Source: Sorangium cellulosum (lineage in GTDB: Bacteria; Myxococcota_A; Polyangia; Polyangiales; Polyangiaceae). Taken from it: a DNA stretch of 34,458 nt. The DNA lies in the NCBI GenBank assembly GCA_020720045.1, contig DYPH01000060.1:1-34458 (forward strand), written 5' to 3'. Position 1 is the stretch's first letter. The number at the start of each line of letters is the position of its first letter. The notes beneath the pieces were generated by a model. The model searched no databases and was not told the DNA's origin. It saw only the letters and a list, made by a program, of their open reading frames with translations. Below are positions 1-7,907 of this stretch, in pieces. The position numbers were made by a program, and so were the translations under genes.

Positions 1-2
1 TT

Positions 3-1361
3 TCGCGAGGACGTGTCGCACTCCGAAAAGGAGATTCCGAGCAGCTACCTAGCGATCGCCTCGCGCCGAACACGGTCCCCGGCCTCGCCGGCGTCGTCGA
101 GATCGTCGCCGGCGGCACGAGCGAAGAGCCTGCCGGCGGCCACACCTGCGCGCGCCTTGCGAAGGGGGACGTCCGCTGCTGGGGGGACAACGCCGTCGGT
201 CAGGTCGGCGACGGCTCCCAAACGACACGAAAAACGCCGGTCGCCGTCACGCTCGCCGCGCCAGCGATCCAGCTCTCCGTCGGTTACCGCCACGCCTGCG
301 CGATTCTTGTCGACGACACCGTGAAATGCTGGGGTGGAAACGAGCAGGCCCAGCTTGGCTTGGGGGACCTCCGCAACCGCGGCGACGGGCCGAACGAGAT
401 GGGGGCTCAACTGCCACGGGTCGACCTCGGGCCTGGTGCGAAAGTCGCCGCGGTGTCCGCAGGCGCCTACCACACGTGCGCGGTCCTCGTGGACGGCCGC
501 CTGAAATGTTGGGGGACGAATGCCTACGGGCAACTCGGCCTGGGGACCACGGAGAGCCACGGGCACGCCGCCGGTACGATGGGTACTCAGCTGGCAGCCG
601 TCGACTTCGGTGGAAGGCGGCGGCCGGTTCAGGTCACGGTGGGCCAGTGGAGCACGTGCGCCCGGACCCACGACGGTGCCGTCGCGTGCTTCGGCGTCAA
701 CGGCGACGGGCAGCTTGGGATCGGCACGAGGACGTCTCGAGGAGGGGCACCGGGCGATATGGGCAACGGAACCGCCTACGTCGACTTCGGAAACGGCCGG
801 CGCGCGACTTCGGTCGCCTTCGGCAGTTCGCATGTCTGCGCCGTGCTTGATGACGGTACGGCGAGGTGTTGGGGGAAAAATGTTTACGGCGAATTGGGGC
901 TCGGCGACCAGGTTTCGCGCGGAGGGACGCCCGCCACGAGCGTCGCAAGCTTGCCGCCAATTGACGTTGGCAGCGCCCAGCCGGTTGTCGCGCTCAGTCC
1001 GCGCGTGAATCACACCTGTGCGCTGCTCGGAGATGGGGCCGTTCGGTGCTGGGGAATGGGGGCGAACGGGAATCTGGGCAATGAATCACCGCTCGCCCGC
1101 GGCGATGAAGCGGGCGAAATGGGCGGCGCCCTTCCGCCCACGCTGCTGAGCGGCAATGCGCGGGCGACCTACTTGGCCAGCGGCCCCGGCGGCCTCTTTT
1201 CGTGCGCCCTGGTGGCGGGCGGCGTGAAGTGCTGGGGGCTCGCTAGCTACGGCGCCCTTGGCCTCGGGGACTCCCGGGACCGCGGAAACGTCGCCGGACA
1301 GATGGGGGACACTTTGCCCTTTGTTTCGCTGAGCTCGTCGCGACCAATCGCGACGCCATAG
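3..1361 (+). CDS. RCC1-repeat beta-propeller protein, 5' end outside window
   Basis: The reading frame is open from the first bases of the window, so the N-terminus and any signal peptide lie upstream; 452 residues are visible. Seven blade signatures can be read, each made of an HTC(A/V) element and, about 10-15 residues later, a (K/R)C(W/F)G element followed by xN or a variant and GxLGxG. The variants in order are CWGDN, CWGGN, CWGTN, CFGVN, CWGKN, CWGMG and CWGLA. Many linkers are of a long type (LGLGD..NRGD..xxMG..LP.VDLG), also found in the RCC1 gene at 11369-12853, so the two look like paralogs. Each blade carries two Cys, which suggests disulfides and an extracytoplasmic location. RCC1 propellers are protein- or ligand-interaction scaffolds; the partner is unknown. 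The gene ends just before a hairpin terminator. Confidence 0.85.
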   Translation, partial: SRGRVALRKGDSEQLPSDRLAPNTVPGLAGVVEIVAGGTSEEPAGGHTCARLAKGDVRCWGDNAVGQVGDGSQTTRKTPVAVTLAAPAIQLSVGYRHACAILVDDTVKCWGGNEQAQLGLGDLRNRGDGPNEMGAQLPRVDLGPGAKVAAVSAGAYHTCAVLVDGRLKCWGTNAYGQLGLGTTESHGHAAGTMGTQLAAVDFGGRRRPVQVTVGQWSTCARTHDGAVACFGVNGDGQLGIGTRTSRGGAPGDMGNGTAYVDFGNGRRATSVAFGSSHVCAVLDDGTARCWGKNVYGELGLGDQVSRGGTPATSVASLPPIDVGSAQPVVALSPRVNHTCALLGDGAVRCWGMGANGNLGNESPLARGDEAGEMGGALPPTLLSGNARATYLASGPGGLFSCALVAGGVKCWGLASYGALGLGDSRDRGNVAGQMGDTLPFVSLSSSRPIATP

Positions 1362-1384
1362 CGGCTCACGCCCGCGCGTAAACG

Positions 1385-1422
1385 AAAGAAGGTCCGCGTG
1401 CCCCAGGCAGCGAACCTTCTTT
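1385..1422. terminator. Bidirectional hairpin terminator
   Basis: The arm AAAGAAGGTCCGC pairs with GCGAACCTTCTTT (13 bp, one mismatch) around a 12-base loop. The T-rich 3' flank (CTTTTGTT on plus, CTTTCGTTT on minus) would allow termination in both directions. It lies 24 bases after the RCC1 stop codon. Confidence 0.7.
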
Positions 1423-1552
1423 TGTTCCCACTTCGATCGTGTCGAAGGTGCCTTTGCGACCGGTCACCCCAATTTTAAAAGGAGTGACCGAACCACGCGG
1501 CGTCGATGCCGGCTTCGGCGATAATCTTCTCTAGCTTCCAATGGCAGAGCGG

Positions 1553-1569
1553 TACGTGGTTTCCACAAT
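1553..1569 (+). promoter_or_regulatory. 17-base regulatory motif, copy A
   Basis: TACGTGGTTTCCACAAT, identical to the copies at 8685-8701 and 15559-15575 on the other strand. It contains the dyad GTGG-TTT-CCAC. Here it reads toward the small lipoprotein/tail-collar pair, 237 bases before the TTG start at 1807, or 38 bases before a doubtful ATG at 1608. Its function (operator or promoter element) is inferred from recurrence and position. Confidence 0.6.
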
Positions 1570-1794
1570 TGTTGGACCGCGCACCGTGATCGTATTCTCC
1601 GTCGGCGATGCACGAAGTGCTCCCGAAATCGCCGTCGTCATTGCAGCATCTGCGTGCACGGAACTGCTCGGTATCGAAGGCGAATGTCGACGTCGACCTG
1701 GTCCATATCCACAAAGAACCCGACGTCAGCTCGCCGATGCCTCTTGACGTCGCGAAGAACGCCGCGGTCGTCGAGATTGTCGCCAATTGCATCT

Positions 1795-1800
1795 AGGAGG
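1795..1800 (+). promoter_or_regulatory. Strong ribosome binding site fixing a TTG start
   Basis: AGGAGG lies six bases before TTG 1807. It is the best Shine-Dalgarno sequence nearby and is the reason for starting the lipoprotein at this TTG rather than at the upstream in-frame ATG at 1654, which would bury the signal peptide. Confidence 0.65.
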
Positions 1801-1806
1801 ACCTGT

Positions 1807-2085
1807 TTGAACTATTCCAAAAGACTCATCGCCTTTATTCCGCTCATTATCGCATCGAGCCCCCTTTCTCTGCTCGCGTGCGAACCGACCCCGTCGCCGA
1901 CCACGCCCAGCGAAGATGCAGGATCGCCGGACGTTCCCGATGGCGGCACCGCGGACAGTGGCACGACCGACAGTGGCGCTCCTGACAGCGGCTCGAAGAT
2001 CGACGCAGGTTCCGACACCGGCGGCAGCCCCTGCGTTCTCGACAATCCCACTTCTACCCTCGATAGCTGCACTCTTTCCCTGTGA
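1807..2085 (+). CDS. Small lipoprotein with Asp/Ser/Gly/Thr-rich tail
   Basis: This is a 92-residue protein translated from a TTG start behind a strong ribosome binding site. It has a basic N-terminus (KR at 5-6), a hydrophobic core and a lipobox LLAC with lipidated Cys25. The rest is a low-complexity spacer with repeated DSG/TDSG units and two further Cys near the C-terminus. No catalytic domain is visible. Such Asp/Ser/Thr/Pro-rich stretches after the lipid anchor are common in myxobacterial surface lipoproteins and probably act as flexible tethers. Its stop overlaps the GTG start of the tail-collar gene by four bases (GTGA), so the two are translationally coupled and may act together at the envelope. 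The function is unknown. Confidence 0.65.
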   Translation: MNYSKRLIAFIPLIIASSPLSLLACEPTPSPTTPSEDAGSPDVPDGGTADSGTTDSGAPDSGSKIDAGSDTGGSPCVLDNPTSTLDSCTLSL

Positions 2086-2816
2086 GGATGCCCATGTTCC
2101 CCTTCGCCTCTTTGAAGAAGAATCCGTTCGCGCACATCGGCATTCCCCTCGCACTCGTCCTCGTTGGGACGCTCGCCTACGCGGGGGTTCCACGCACATT
2201 TTCCGCTGGGCAGCCGCTCCGCTCCGCCGACCTCAATGATAATTTTTCCGCCCTCTCCGCCCAAATCGACGCCCTTGCGGCGAAGTCGGGCGTCCCGACC
2301 GGCACCGTCGAAGCGTGGGCGGGAGACACGGGGAAGATCCCGGCCGGCTGGGTGCTGTGTGACGGCCGTTCCCTCGACAAAGCCCAGTTCCCCGCCCTCT
2401 TCGACGCCATCGGCTTCGCCCACGGCGGAAACGGCGCCAGCGCATTTAGCGTCCCCGACCTTCGCGGCCGCTTCCTGCGAGGCGTCGACAACGGGTCGAC
2501 GCGCGACCCGGGTCGCGACACGCGCACCGCCGCCCAGCCGGGGGGCAACGTCGGGAACGCCGTCGGCACCGTCGAGGCCGATAGCCTGAAGACCCACACC
2601 CACGGTGTCACCGACCCCGGCCACAGCCACGCCATCCCAACCGACAACGGTGTGGGGGGCGGCTTCAACGAGGTGCCGACCGGAATCGGTCGCGGCTACG
2701 ACTACGCCCCAAACGAGCCGACGTCGCGCGAGACGACCGGCATCTCAATCAACGCGGCAGGCAGCGAGGAGACGCGCCCCGCCAACGTCGCCCTGAACTT
2801 CATCATCAAGACCTGA
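2082..2816 (+). CDS. Membrane-anchored phage tail collar domain protein
   Basis: The protein has 244 residues and a GTG start coupled to the preceding gene. A hydrophobic segment at about residues 19-34, after a KK, acts as a signal peptide or anchor. A short helical stretch follows (DLNDNFSALSAQIDALAA, coiled-coil-like). Then comes a Tail Collar domain (PF07484 type) at about 75-140, with GTVEAWAG, PAGWVLCDG and FSVPDLRGRFLRG. The C-terminus has a His-rich segment (HTHGVTDPGHSHA) and ends ETRPANVALNFIIKT, typical of short tail-fibre tips. In phage this fold forms trimeric fibre parts. In myxobacteria similar domains occur in single secreted proteins, and no other phage gene is present here, so a domesticated surface fibre or adhesin is more likely than a prophage remnant. 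A strong terminator follows. Confidence 0.8.
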   Translation: MRMPMFPFASLKKNPFAHIGIPLALVLVGTLAYAGVPRTFSAGQPLRSADLNDNFSALSAQIDALAAKSGVPTGTVEAWAGDTGKIPAGWVLCDGRSLDKAQFPALFDAIGFAHGGNGASAFSVPDLRGRFLRGVDNGSTRDPGRDTRTAAQPGGNVGNAVGTVEADSLKTHTHGVTDPGHSHAIPTDNGVGGGFNEVPTGIGRGYDYAPNEPTSRETTGISINAAGSEETRPANVALNFIIKT

Positions 2817-2834
2817 ACGGGCGACCCGAAAAAG

Positions 2835-2873
2835 AAAGAGCCGTACGACCCCAACGGATCGCACGGCTCTTTT
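2835..2873. terminator. Bidirectional hairpin terminator
   Basis: AAAGAGCCGT and ACGGCTCTTT form a perfect 10-bp stem around an 18-base loop, with a T run after the right arm and an A run before the left arm. It sits between the stop codons of two convergent genes (2816 on plus, 2900 on minus) and can serve both. Confidence 0.75.
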
Positions 2874-2899
2874 GCGTAACGTGTGGTCTGGCGCTTCGC

Positions 2900-3433
2900 T
2901 CACTCGGGCTTCTTGGCGGCGCGGGACTTTGCGGCGCGGGCGGCCGGGGCTGCGTAAAAGTCGATGGCCGGGGCGAGCTTGCTGCGGGCCCCCGCGTCGA
3001 GCTTCGCCAGCGGCTTGGCGATTTCGTAGGCGGCGAGGAGCGGGCGGCGCACCGCCTCGCCGAGGAGGAGCTGCGTGTCGCGCACATCGCGGGCGAGCGC
3101 CTCAAGGGCATCGGCGAAACTGCCGAGGAGCTCCGCGGAACGGAGGCTGTCGCGGAGGCGGGCCGTCTCGAAGACGGTCGGGTCGACGCCGCCATCCCGG
3201 TCGGCGAGGACGGCGAACGACCCCGGGTAGGCCTCGGCGACGTCGAGGACCGCCTCAAGGGCGCGCGGCTCGCCGTCGCGAAAGCGGCCGTCGCTCGCTT
3301 TCCGCTCCTCGAGGGTGAGCGTCATGAGGCCCGGCAACTCCTCCGAGGCCCCCTCCAGCGCCTTCTGCGCGCGCCCGAGCGTCGCTTCGAGCTCCGCCGC
3401 CGTCTGCTCCTGGATCTTCTTCTTCTTCGACAT
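2900..3433 (-). CDS. Helical protein of unknown function
   Basis: The protein has 177 residues. The ATG at 3433 was chosen because GGGGAG lies eight bases upstream; the longer frame to 3514 adds an Arg/Gly-rich leader without such a site. The sequence begins MSKKKKIQEQ, is almost entirely predicted helix with many Ala, Leu, Glu and Arg, and ends in an Ala/Lys-rich basic tail (AAKSRAAKKPE). There is no signal peptide, membrane segment or recognisable catalytic motif, so it is probably cytoplasmic. I do not recognise the family. The basic tail could contact nucleic acid, but that is a guess. The gene stands alone, converging on the tail-collar gene with a shared terminator. Confidence 0.65.
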   Translation of the reverse strand: MSKKKKIQEQTAAELEATLGRAQKALEGASEELPGLMTLTLEERKASDGRFRDGEPRALEAVLDVAEAYPGSFAVLADRDGGVDPTVFETARLRDSLRSAELLGSFADALEALARDVRDTQLLLGEAVRRPLLAAYEIAKPLAKLDAGARSKLAPAIDFYAAPAARAAKSRAAKKPE

Positions 3434-3638
3434 GCGATCACTCCCCAAAAGCGAGGGAGATCCCGCCACGCCGAGCGCACCCCAGCGACCGCGCCCGTGG
3501 CCCCCCACGGGCACACCAAGCCTCCGACGTTCCCCCTACGCGGCGAGAAAATCATGGCGCCTTCGCGCTGTCTAGGGCCTTCAACGGAGGCATCCGTCCG
3601 CAAAGCGGGAGAAGGCGCGGAGGTCTGAGCAAAGGCGT

Positions 3639-4967
3639 TTAGGGGAGTTTGAGTTCGACGGGCTGCGCGTAAATCGCGGGGACTGTCGCTCCCGTTGCAA
3701 GCTGGGCGTGGCTATTGTCGCCCCAGCAGAAGATTCTGCCGCCTGCCGTCTTTGCGCACGTGTGGTGATATTGAGCACTGAGTTCGACGACGCTAGAAAG
3801 CGGTTTTGTCTCCCCCACCGGCGTCGTTACGAGCGCCGGAATTCGCACGGTGCCTTGTCCGCCAAGACCGGTCTGCCCGAGGTCGTTGATGCCCCAGCAG
3901 GCGACCGATCCAGACGCGCCAAAACTGACGCACGTGTGGCCATTCCCGGCCGTGATTGCCCGCACATCGCTTATGCCGGTCACGGGAACGAATGTACGAC
4001 TGTTCTGGACATCGGGGAACGTCCCAAGCGTGCCGTACTGGTTGTCGCCCACGCAACGAACAGCCCCATCTTTCACGATGCACGTGAACGATGCGCCGGC
4101 GGCAATGAGGTCTGCACTTCCTGGAGGAGCCACTTGCACCGGAACACGAGAGATGAGTGATTCATCTTTCACGATGAGACCTTCAATCGTCTCGCCCCAG
4201 CACCAAACGGCGCCGTCCCGAAGCACCGCACAGGCGTGGCTATCGCCAACTGCGAGCGCTTTGGCCGGGCCGAGATTCCGAACCGGCGTCGGCGTCGGAT
4301 TGAACTCGTCGGTCCCCCCGTTTCCGAGTTCCCCGTGAGCGTTCCATCCCCAACAAAGAACCTGGTCGTTGGCAGCGATGGCGCAGTTGAATCCCTTCCC
4401 ACTGTCGAGCGTCTTCACCCCGGAAATACCGGCGACCTTTTGTGGTGCGGTAACGGGTCCGGCATTGCTGCCTACCGCGCCGAACCCGTCGTCCCCCATG
4501 CAATAGACGTCCCCTGGGGCGGCAACAAAGCACGAATGGGTGAAGTTTCCGGTTCCGCTCACAAAGTCCGAAGCGAGTGGATTGATGGCGAAAGCCTTCG
4601 AATCTTGATCGGCCTCTCGCTGAAGCTGCCCGTTGCCGACCTGGCCGTAATAGTTCCACCCGACACAGCCGACACGACGGGCATCGGCAAGGCAGGTATG
4701 AAGGGAACCGACGAACATCCGCGGATAGGGAGCGACGGTCGGGCCGGCATCGATCGCCGCAGAATCGCTTGAACTATCCCCAACAGCGCCGTCCGAGGCA
4801 TCGGGCACCTCCCCATCGGCGGCATCAACTGCGGGGGCAGCGTCAGACGCCGTACACGACCCCGCATCCGACTGGGTGCAAATGCACGTTGTCGGCGAAG
4901 AGCACGCAACGAACGTCCCCCCCGCGGCGACGGACGACGCGAGAAGAAATAGCAAATGAGCTTTCAT
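3639..4967 (-). CDS. RCC1-repeat lipoprotein (seven blades)
   Basis: The protein has 442 residues. The ATG at 4967 is preferred over the GTG at 4976 because AGGTGG lies about six bases before it. The signal peptide ends in lipobox FVAC (Cys22). An Asp/Ala/Ser-rich tether follows (about 23-78), then seven RCC1-type blades. The CWG-equivalents are CVGWN, CMGDD, CWGWN, CWGET, CVGDN, CWGIN and CWGDN, each preceded by an HTC/HSC/FNC/HAC/FTC element. This is the most divergent RCC1 copy in the window, with shorter linkers. The predicted product is a lipid-anchored, disulfide-rich seven-bladed propeller in the envelope. It lies 66 bases downstream of the gene at 5034-5981 on the same strand, so it may be the distal gene of that operon. 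The ligand is unknown. Confidence 0.85.
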   Translation of the reverse strand: MKAHLLFLLASSVAAGGTFVACSSPTTCICTQSDAGSCTASDAAPAVDAADGEVPDASDGAVGDSSSDSAAIDAGPTVAPYPRMFVGSLHTCLADARRVGCVGWNYYGQVGNGQLQREADQDSKAFAINPLASDFVSGTGNFTHSCFVAAPGDVYCMGDDGFGAVGSNAGPVTAPQKVAGISGVKTLDSGKGFNCAIAANDQVLCWGWNAHGELGNGGTDEFNPTPTPVRNLGPAKALAVGDSHACAVLRDGAVWCWGETIEGLIVKDESLISRVPVQVAPPGSADLIAAGASFTCIVKDGAVRCVGDNQYGTLGTFPDVQNSRTFVPVTGISDVRAITAGNGHTCVSFGASGSVACWGINDLGQTGLGGQGTVRIPALVTTPVGETKPLSSVVELSAQYHHTCAKTAGGRIFCWGDNSHAQLATGATVPAIYAQPVELKLP

Positions 4968-5033
4968 CCATTCCACCTATCTTGAGATACGATGCGTTAG
5001 AGCACCGATGCACTCGTGGCCATACCAGGTCTT

Positions 5034-5981
5034 CTAGAAGCGAAACTGTGCGGAAATGGACCCGCTTTTTCCGTCGGTCATGCCGGAGACATCGACCTTC
5101 TCTCGCCACGGCGCAAATGCGAGAATACCCGCGCCAACTAGAGAGACCGCAGCACCACCTACAAACACGATGGTCGATACATTTGCCGTCGACTGCGCCG
5201 ATTTAAATGCGTCGGTATCTGCACTCGTATTGCAAACATTTCCCGTGCATCCCGCCGGCTTCTTGCTTGCGGCAATGCCCCCGAAGATCCCGCCCGTCAC
5301 CAACGCGACCCCGCCAAGGCCGAGGAGAACGCCGCCGACGGCCGGATAGGCGGTCGGGCGAGACGGGGCAGGTTCAGTGGCAACACCTTTTGCCGGCGCC
5401 GCCGGGGCCACCGCGCGCTCGGGAACTTTGCAGACGCGCTCGGCGCTGCAGGCAAGGCCACCGGTGCAGTCGGCGTCATTTCGACACTTTCCGCGGAGAA
5501 AGACGACTTCGACGCGGTTGGCCGACTGGGGCACCACCACCGTCTCGAGGTCCTTAGGCGCCTCACCGGCGAGGCGGACAGAGATCTTTCGTGCCCCCTC
5601 GAGTGCATCAAACGCTGCATTCGCTTTCGCGGGGCGCCCATCAAACAGCACCTCGGCGTCATTGATCGGGCTGCCGGAGGCGTCATGTACGAGGACGACC
5701 ACCCGTCCGATATGGCTCGCGGCCGCCGAACGCTGCTCGCCGCAGCGTTCCAAGAGGCCGCTCGCGCTCTCTCCACAGGTGGTGCACTGTCTCGCGCAGG
5801 AGATGCAGGCCTCGGCGGCGCTGTAAGAGGCGAGCCAATCGCTCGCCGCGCTGCTCTTCATCGATGAGGAGAGCTGCTCGATGCAGGTCGCGGCCGAATT
5901 TTGGGCGGCGGCCGGAGAAGCAAGCGCGAGGAGCGTTGCGACCCCGGCGACCACGTGCATCAACTTTTTCATTCGGATCAT
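5034..5981 (-). CDS. Secreted two-TM protein with Cys-loop module
   Basis: The protein has 315 residues, with signal peptide ending SPAAAQ at about 27. It carries a Cys-rich N-terminal region (CISCARQCTTC), then a beta-type domain (RVVVLVHDASGSPINDAEVLFDG, carboxypeptidase-regulatory/Ig-like) at about 90-165. A short Cys motif (CRNDADCTGGLACSAERVC) and a Pro/Ala linker follow. The C-terminus holds two TM helices (about 215-235 and 270-290) flanking a loop with a GCTGNVC Cys pair. This TM-Cys-loop-TM module is also present at the C-terminus of the caspase-like protein at 10099-11358. It is probably an inner-membrane or envelope protein. The gene starts three bases after the kinase stop, so it is in the same operon and may be a kinase partner. 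Function unknown. Confidence 0.75.
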   Translation of the reverse strand: MIRMKKLMHVVAGVATLLALASPAAAQNSAATCIEQLSSSMKSSAASDWLASYSAAEACISCARQCTTCGESASGLLERCGEQRSAAASHIGRVVVLVHDASGSPINDAEVLFDGRPAKANAAFDALEGARKISVRLAGEAPKDLETVVVPQSANRVEVVFLRGKCRNDADCTGGLACSAERVCKVPERAVAPAAPAKGVATEPAPSRPTAYPAVGGVLLGLGGVALVTGGIFGGIAASKKPAGCTGNVCNTSADTDAFKSAQSTANVSTIVFVGGAAVSLVGAGILAFAPWREKVDVSGMTDGKSGSISAQFRF

Positions 5982-5984
5982 CGC

Positions 5985-7412
5985 TCAGTTTTTCGTGCAG
6001 ATTTCAATGCGACCGCCGCCGTAGTCACGAAGCCCCTTCACGCACGGAGGCTTCGCCGGCAAAGGCGGTTGAGGTTTCGGAGTCTGTGGGCGCATCTTCA
6101 CAACCGGGGTCGGGTCCCCGGAAATCGAGGGGAGTGGGATCGGAACGAAACCGGCGTCCAGCGGAGCGGGGCTCGAAGCCGCGTCGAGCGGAGCGGTGCT
6201 TGGAGCGGCATCGACGGGAGCGGGACCAGGACCGGCGTCGGTCCGTGCCTGGTCGGGAGGTAGCGACGGCGCGCGAAGGGCAAAGCCGGCAACGACCGCC
6301 GCGACGACCGCGACGTCTGCGGCGACGAACTTCCAGAGCGGAGTGCGATCGCTGTGATGGGGGACGCCGGCGACCGGGCCGACCGTCTCGCTCGGCGGGA
6401 CGGCCCGCAGCAGCGGTAGCTCGCCGGGCTCCGGTCGCCAGGTCGCCTCCCGAAGCGGCGGCGACGAGACTGCAGGGGCCGGCGATACGAACCGTTGAGG
6501 GGCCGTCGGAAGCCCGTAGGCGGTCGCCGCGAGCGCGTAGTGGTTCGCGTCGGCCTCGGCGAAGGGCGCGAGGGCAGCAGCAAACTCTCCCATGCTCGCG
6601 AAGCGATCGGCCTGCTTCTTCGATAGCGCCCGCGCAAGCACGTCGGCGAGACCGCTCGGATAGCCGCGGACGACGGCGTCGGCGCGCGGTGCCTCTTGGC
6701 CCACAACCTTGAAAAGGAGCTCCTGGATCGACTCGCCGTCAAAGAGCGTTCGTCCGGTCGTTAACTGAAACAATGTTGCTGCGAGGGCGTAGATATCCGA
6801 GCGCGCATCGGCCAATTTTCCGTCGGTGACCTGTTCCGGCGGCATGTATTGGGGGGAGCCGATCATTCCGGCGGTCATGGTTCGATTCGTACCGCTCGCG
6901 ATCCCAAAATCGAGGATGCGCACAAGCCCCCGACCGGCACCCGGCTTGGCAGGATCGACGACGTCACACCAGAAAAGGTTTGCCGGCTTAATATCGCGGT
7001 GGGTGACCCCTTTCGCGTGGGCCGCCGCAAGCCCTTCCGAGACCTGAAGGACGTAACGGACCGCCTCCACAATCGGCAGCACTCCTCGCGAATGGAGGAC
7101 CTCATCAAGGTCCCGCCCTTCGTGGAAGTTCATCACGAGGTAAGGGACGCGGTCCTCGATCCCGAAGTCGATCACCTTGACGATGTAGGGACTCTCGACG
7201 GTATGGGCGGTCTTCGCCTCATGTTGAAAGCGGGCGGCGAACTCGGCCTCATTGCCCCCTTGGAGGGTCATGAATTTGATCGCGTACTCCGAGCCGAGTG
7301 CGATATGGCGCGCCTTCCAAACTTCGCCCATACCTCCGCGACCGAGAAGTCTGAGGAACTCGTATTTCCCAAGGAATACAAATCCTGGGGCAAGGCGGCT
7401 TAAGAGGTCCAT
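5985..7412 (-). CDS. Transmembrane serine/threonine protein kinase
   Basis: The protein has 475 residues. An N-terminal Hanks-type kinase domain spans about 17-285 and contains the glycine loop GRGGMGEV (24-31), ATP-binding Lys46, helix-C Glu65, catalytic loop HRDIKPAN (Asp140), DFG (168-170) and activation segment GSPQYMPPE (185-193). All key residues are intact, so it should be active. A Pro/Ala-rich juxtamembrane linker leads to one TM helix (about 361-379). A short Ala/Pro/Asp repeat region follows outside the membrane, then a C-terminal tail with two Cys (PCVKGLRDYGGGRIEICTKN), possibly a disulfide-closed sensor. It starts three bases after the stop of the secreted DUF1566 gene and ends three bases before the next gene. 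The context suggests that it signals on the state of envelope proteins encoded in the same operon. Confidence 0.93.
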   Translation of the reverse strand: MDLLSRLAPGFVFLGKYEFLRLLGRGGMGEVWKARHIALGSEYAIKFMTLQGGNEAEFAARFQHEAKTAHTVESPYIVKVIDFGIEDRVPYLVMNFHEGRDLDEVLHSRGVLPIVEAVRYVLQVSEGLAAAHAKGVTHRDIKPANLFWCDVVDPAKPGAGRGLVRILDFGIASGTNRTMTAGMIGSPQYMPPEQVTDGKLADARSDIYALAATLFQLTTGRTLFDGESIQELLFKVVGQEAPRADAVVRGYPSGLADVLARALSKKQADRFASMGEFAAALAPFAEADANHYALAATAYGLPTAPQRFVSPAPAVSSPPLREATWRPEPGELPLLRAVPPSETVGPVAGVPHHSDRTPLWKFVAADVAVVAAVVAGFALRAPSLPPDQARTDAGPGPAPVDAAPSTAPLDAASSPAPLDAGFVPIPLPSISGDPTPVVKMRPQTPKPQPPLPAKPPCVKGLRDYGGGRIEICTKN

Positions 7413-7415
7413 CGA

Positions 7416-7907
7416 CTAGCTCGCCTGGCGAACACACCGAAGAAAGACAGTCGTCGGCCCCGCCTCGATGCCAAAGCGTTCGGTAACGCCGCTTTCAAAA
7501 TCGAAGAGAAATGCTGTTCGTGCACTCGAAAACCGGGGACCACGGGACTGGGTCAGTGCGGGAAGACGCGGCGTCGCTGGAAAGGCGGCGGTATCAATAT
7601 GCAGACCCGTGACTACCGAGGTATCCTCCAGGGAAAGCACCTCAAGGAGCGTTGGTACGTGCCACTTGTCGACCGATGTCGCCCCGAGGTTCAGCGCCGC
7701 GCAGCGCCCCGGTCCGTCAGCGAACACTTGGTAGGCGGGGCCGGTCACTTCAACGCCCCGCTGCCATTCGAGGTGGGTCTGCGTGTCGTAAACGACGGCG
7801 CCATTGGCGCGAAATTCGTAGCGACACGGGGGTGCTTTTGCAGTAACCGCTGTGGCCGTAAGTGCAAGTGCGACGAGGAGACTGGCGGAATAGAGGCGAT
7901 GTTTCAC
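7416..7907 (-). CDS. Secreted DUF1566 (Lcl C-terminal) domain protein
   Basis: The protein has 163 residues. The GTG at 7907 was chosen because it overlaps the upstream stop as GTGA and is directly followed by a good signal peptide (KHRLYSASLLVALALTA, cleavage near VTA-KA). The remaining domain matches the DUF1566/Lcl pattern: YDTQTHLEWQRG, then CAALNLG, WHVPTLLEVLSL, SSARTAFLFDFESG and a C-terminal FLRCVR. These domains resemble C-type-lectin-like/FGE folds and occur on bacterial surface proteins; binding is their presumed role. It has one Cys near the start of the mature protein, one in the middle and one near the end, so a disulfide is likely. It lies between a lipoprotein with the same domain and the Ser/Thr kinase in a four-gene coupled operon. 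Confidence 0.8.
   Translation of the reverse strand: MKHRLYSASLLVALALTATAVTAKAPPCRYEFRANGAVVYDTQTHLEWQRGVEVTGPAYQVFADGPGRCAALNLGATSVDKWHVPTLLEVLSLEDTSVVTGLHIDTAAFPATPRLPALTQSRGPRFSSARTAFLFDFESGVTERFGIEAGPTTVFLRCVRQAS

Larger units (their letters stand above)
1423..1806. other. Ambiguous stretch between terminator and lipoprotein gene
   Basis: No convincing gene was found in these roughly 380 bases. Three open frames compete. On plus, 1608-1796 (62 aa, begins MHEVLPKSP) starts 38 bases after the 17-base motif and stops just before the next gene's ribosome binding site. Another plus frame, 1541-1747, could join it if one base were missing near 1680. On minus, 1475-1792 (105 aa, six Cys, Asp/Glu-rich middle) ends facing the bidirectional terminator and has the highest G/C at its third codon positions, but it has no ribosome binding site at its ATG. 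G/C content is lower here than in the neighbouring genes. The stretch may be a 5' leader, a decayed gene or a small real gene. Confidence 0.3.

Noticed and set aside
45-1013. A 322-codon minus-strand frame opposite the first RCC1 gene
   Set aside because: The plus strand carries the repeated HTC...CWG blades; the minus product has no recognisable repeats of its own beyond mirror periodicity.
2082-2816. Prophage remnant
   Set aside because: Only a tail-collar domain with a membrane anchor is present; there is no integrase, capsid, terminase or attachment site nearby.
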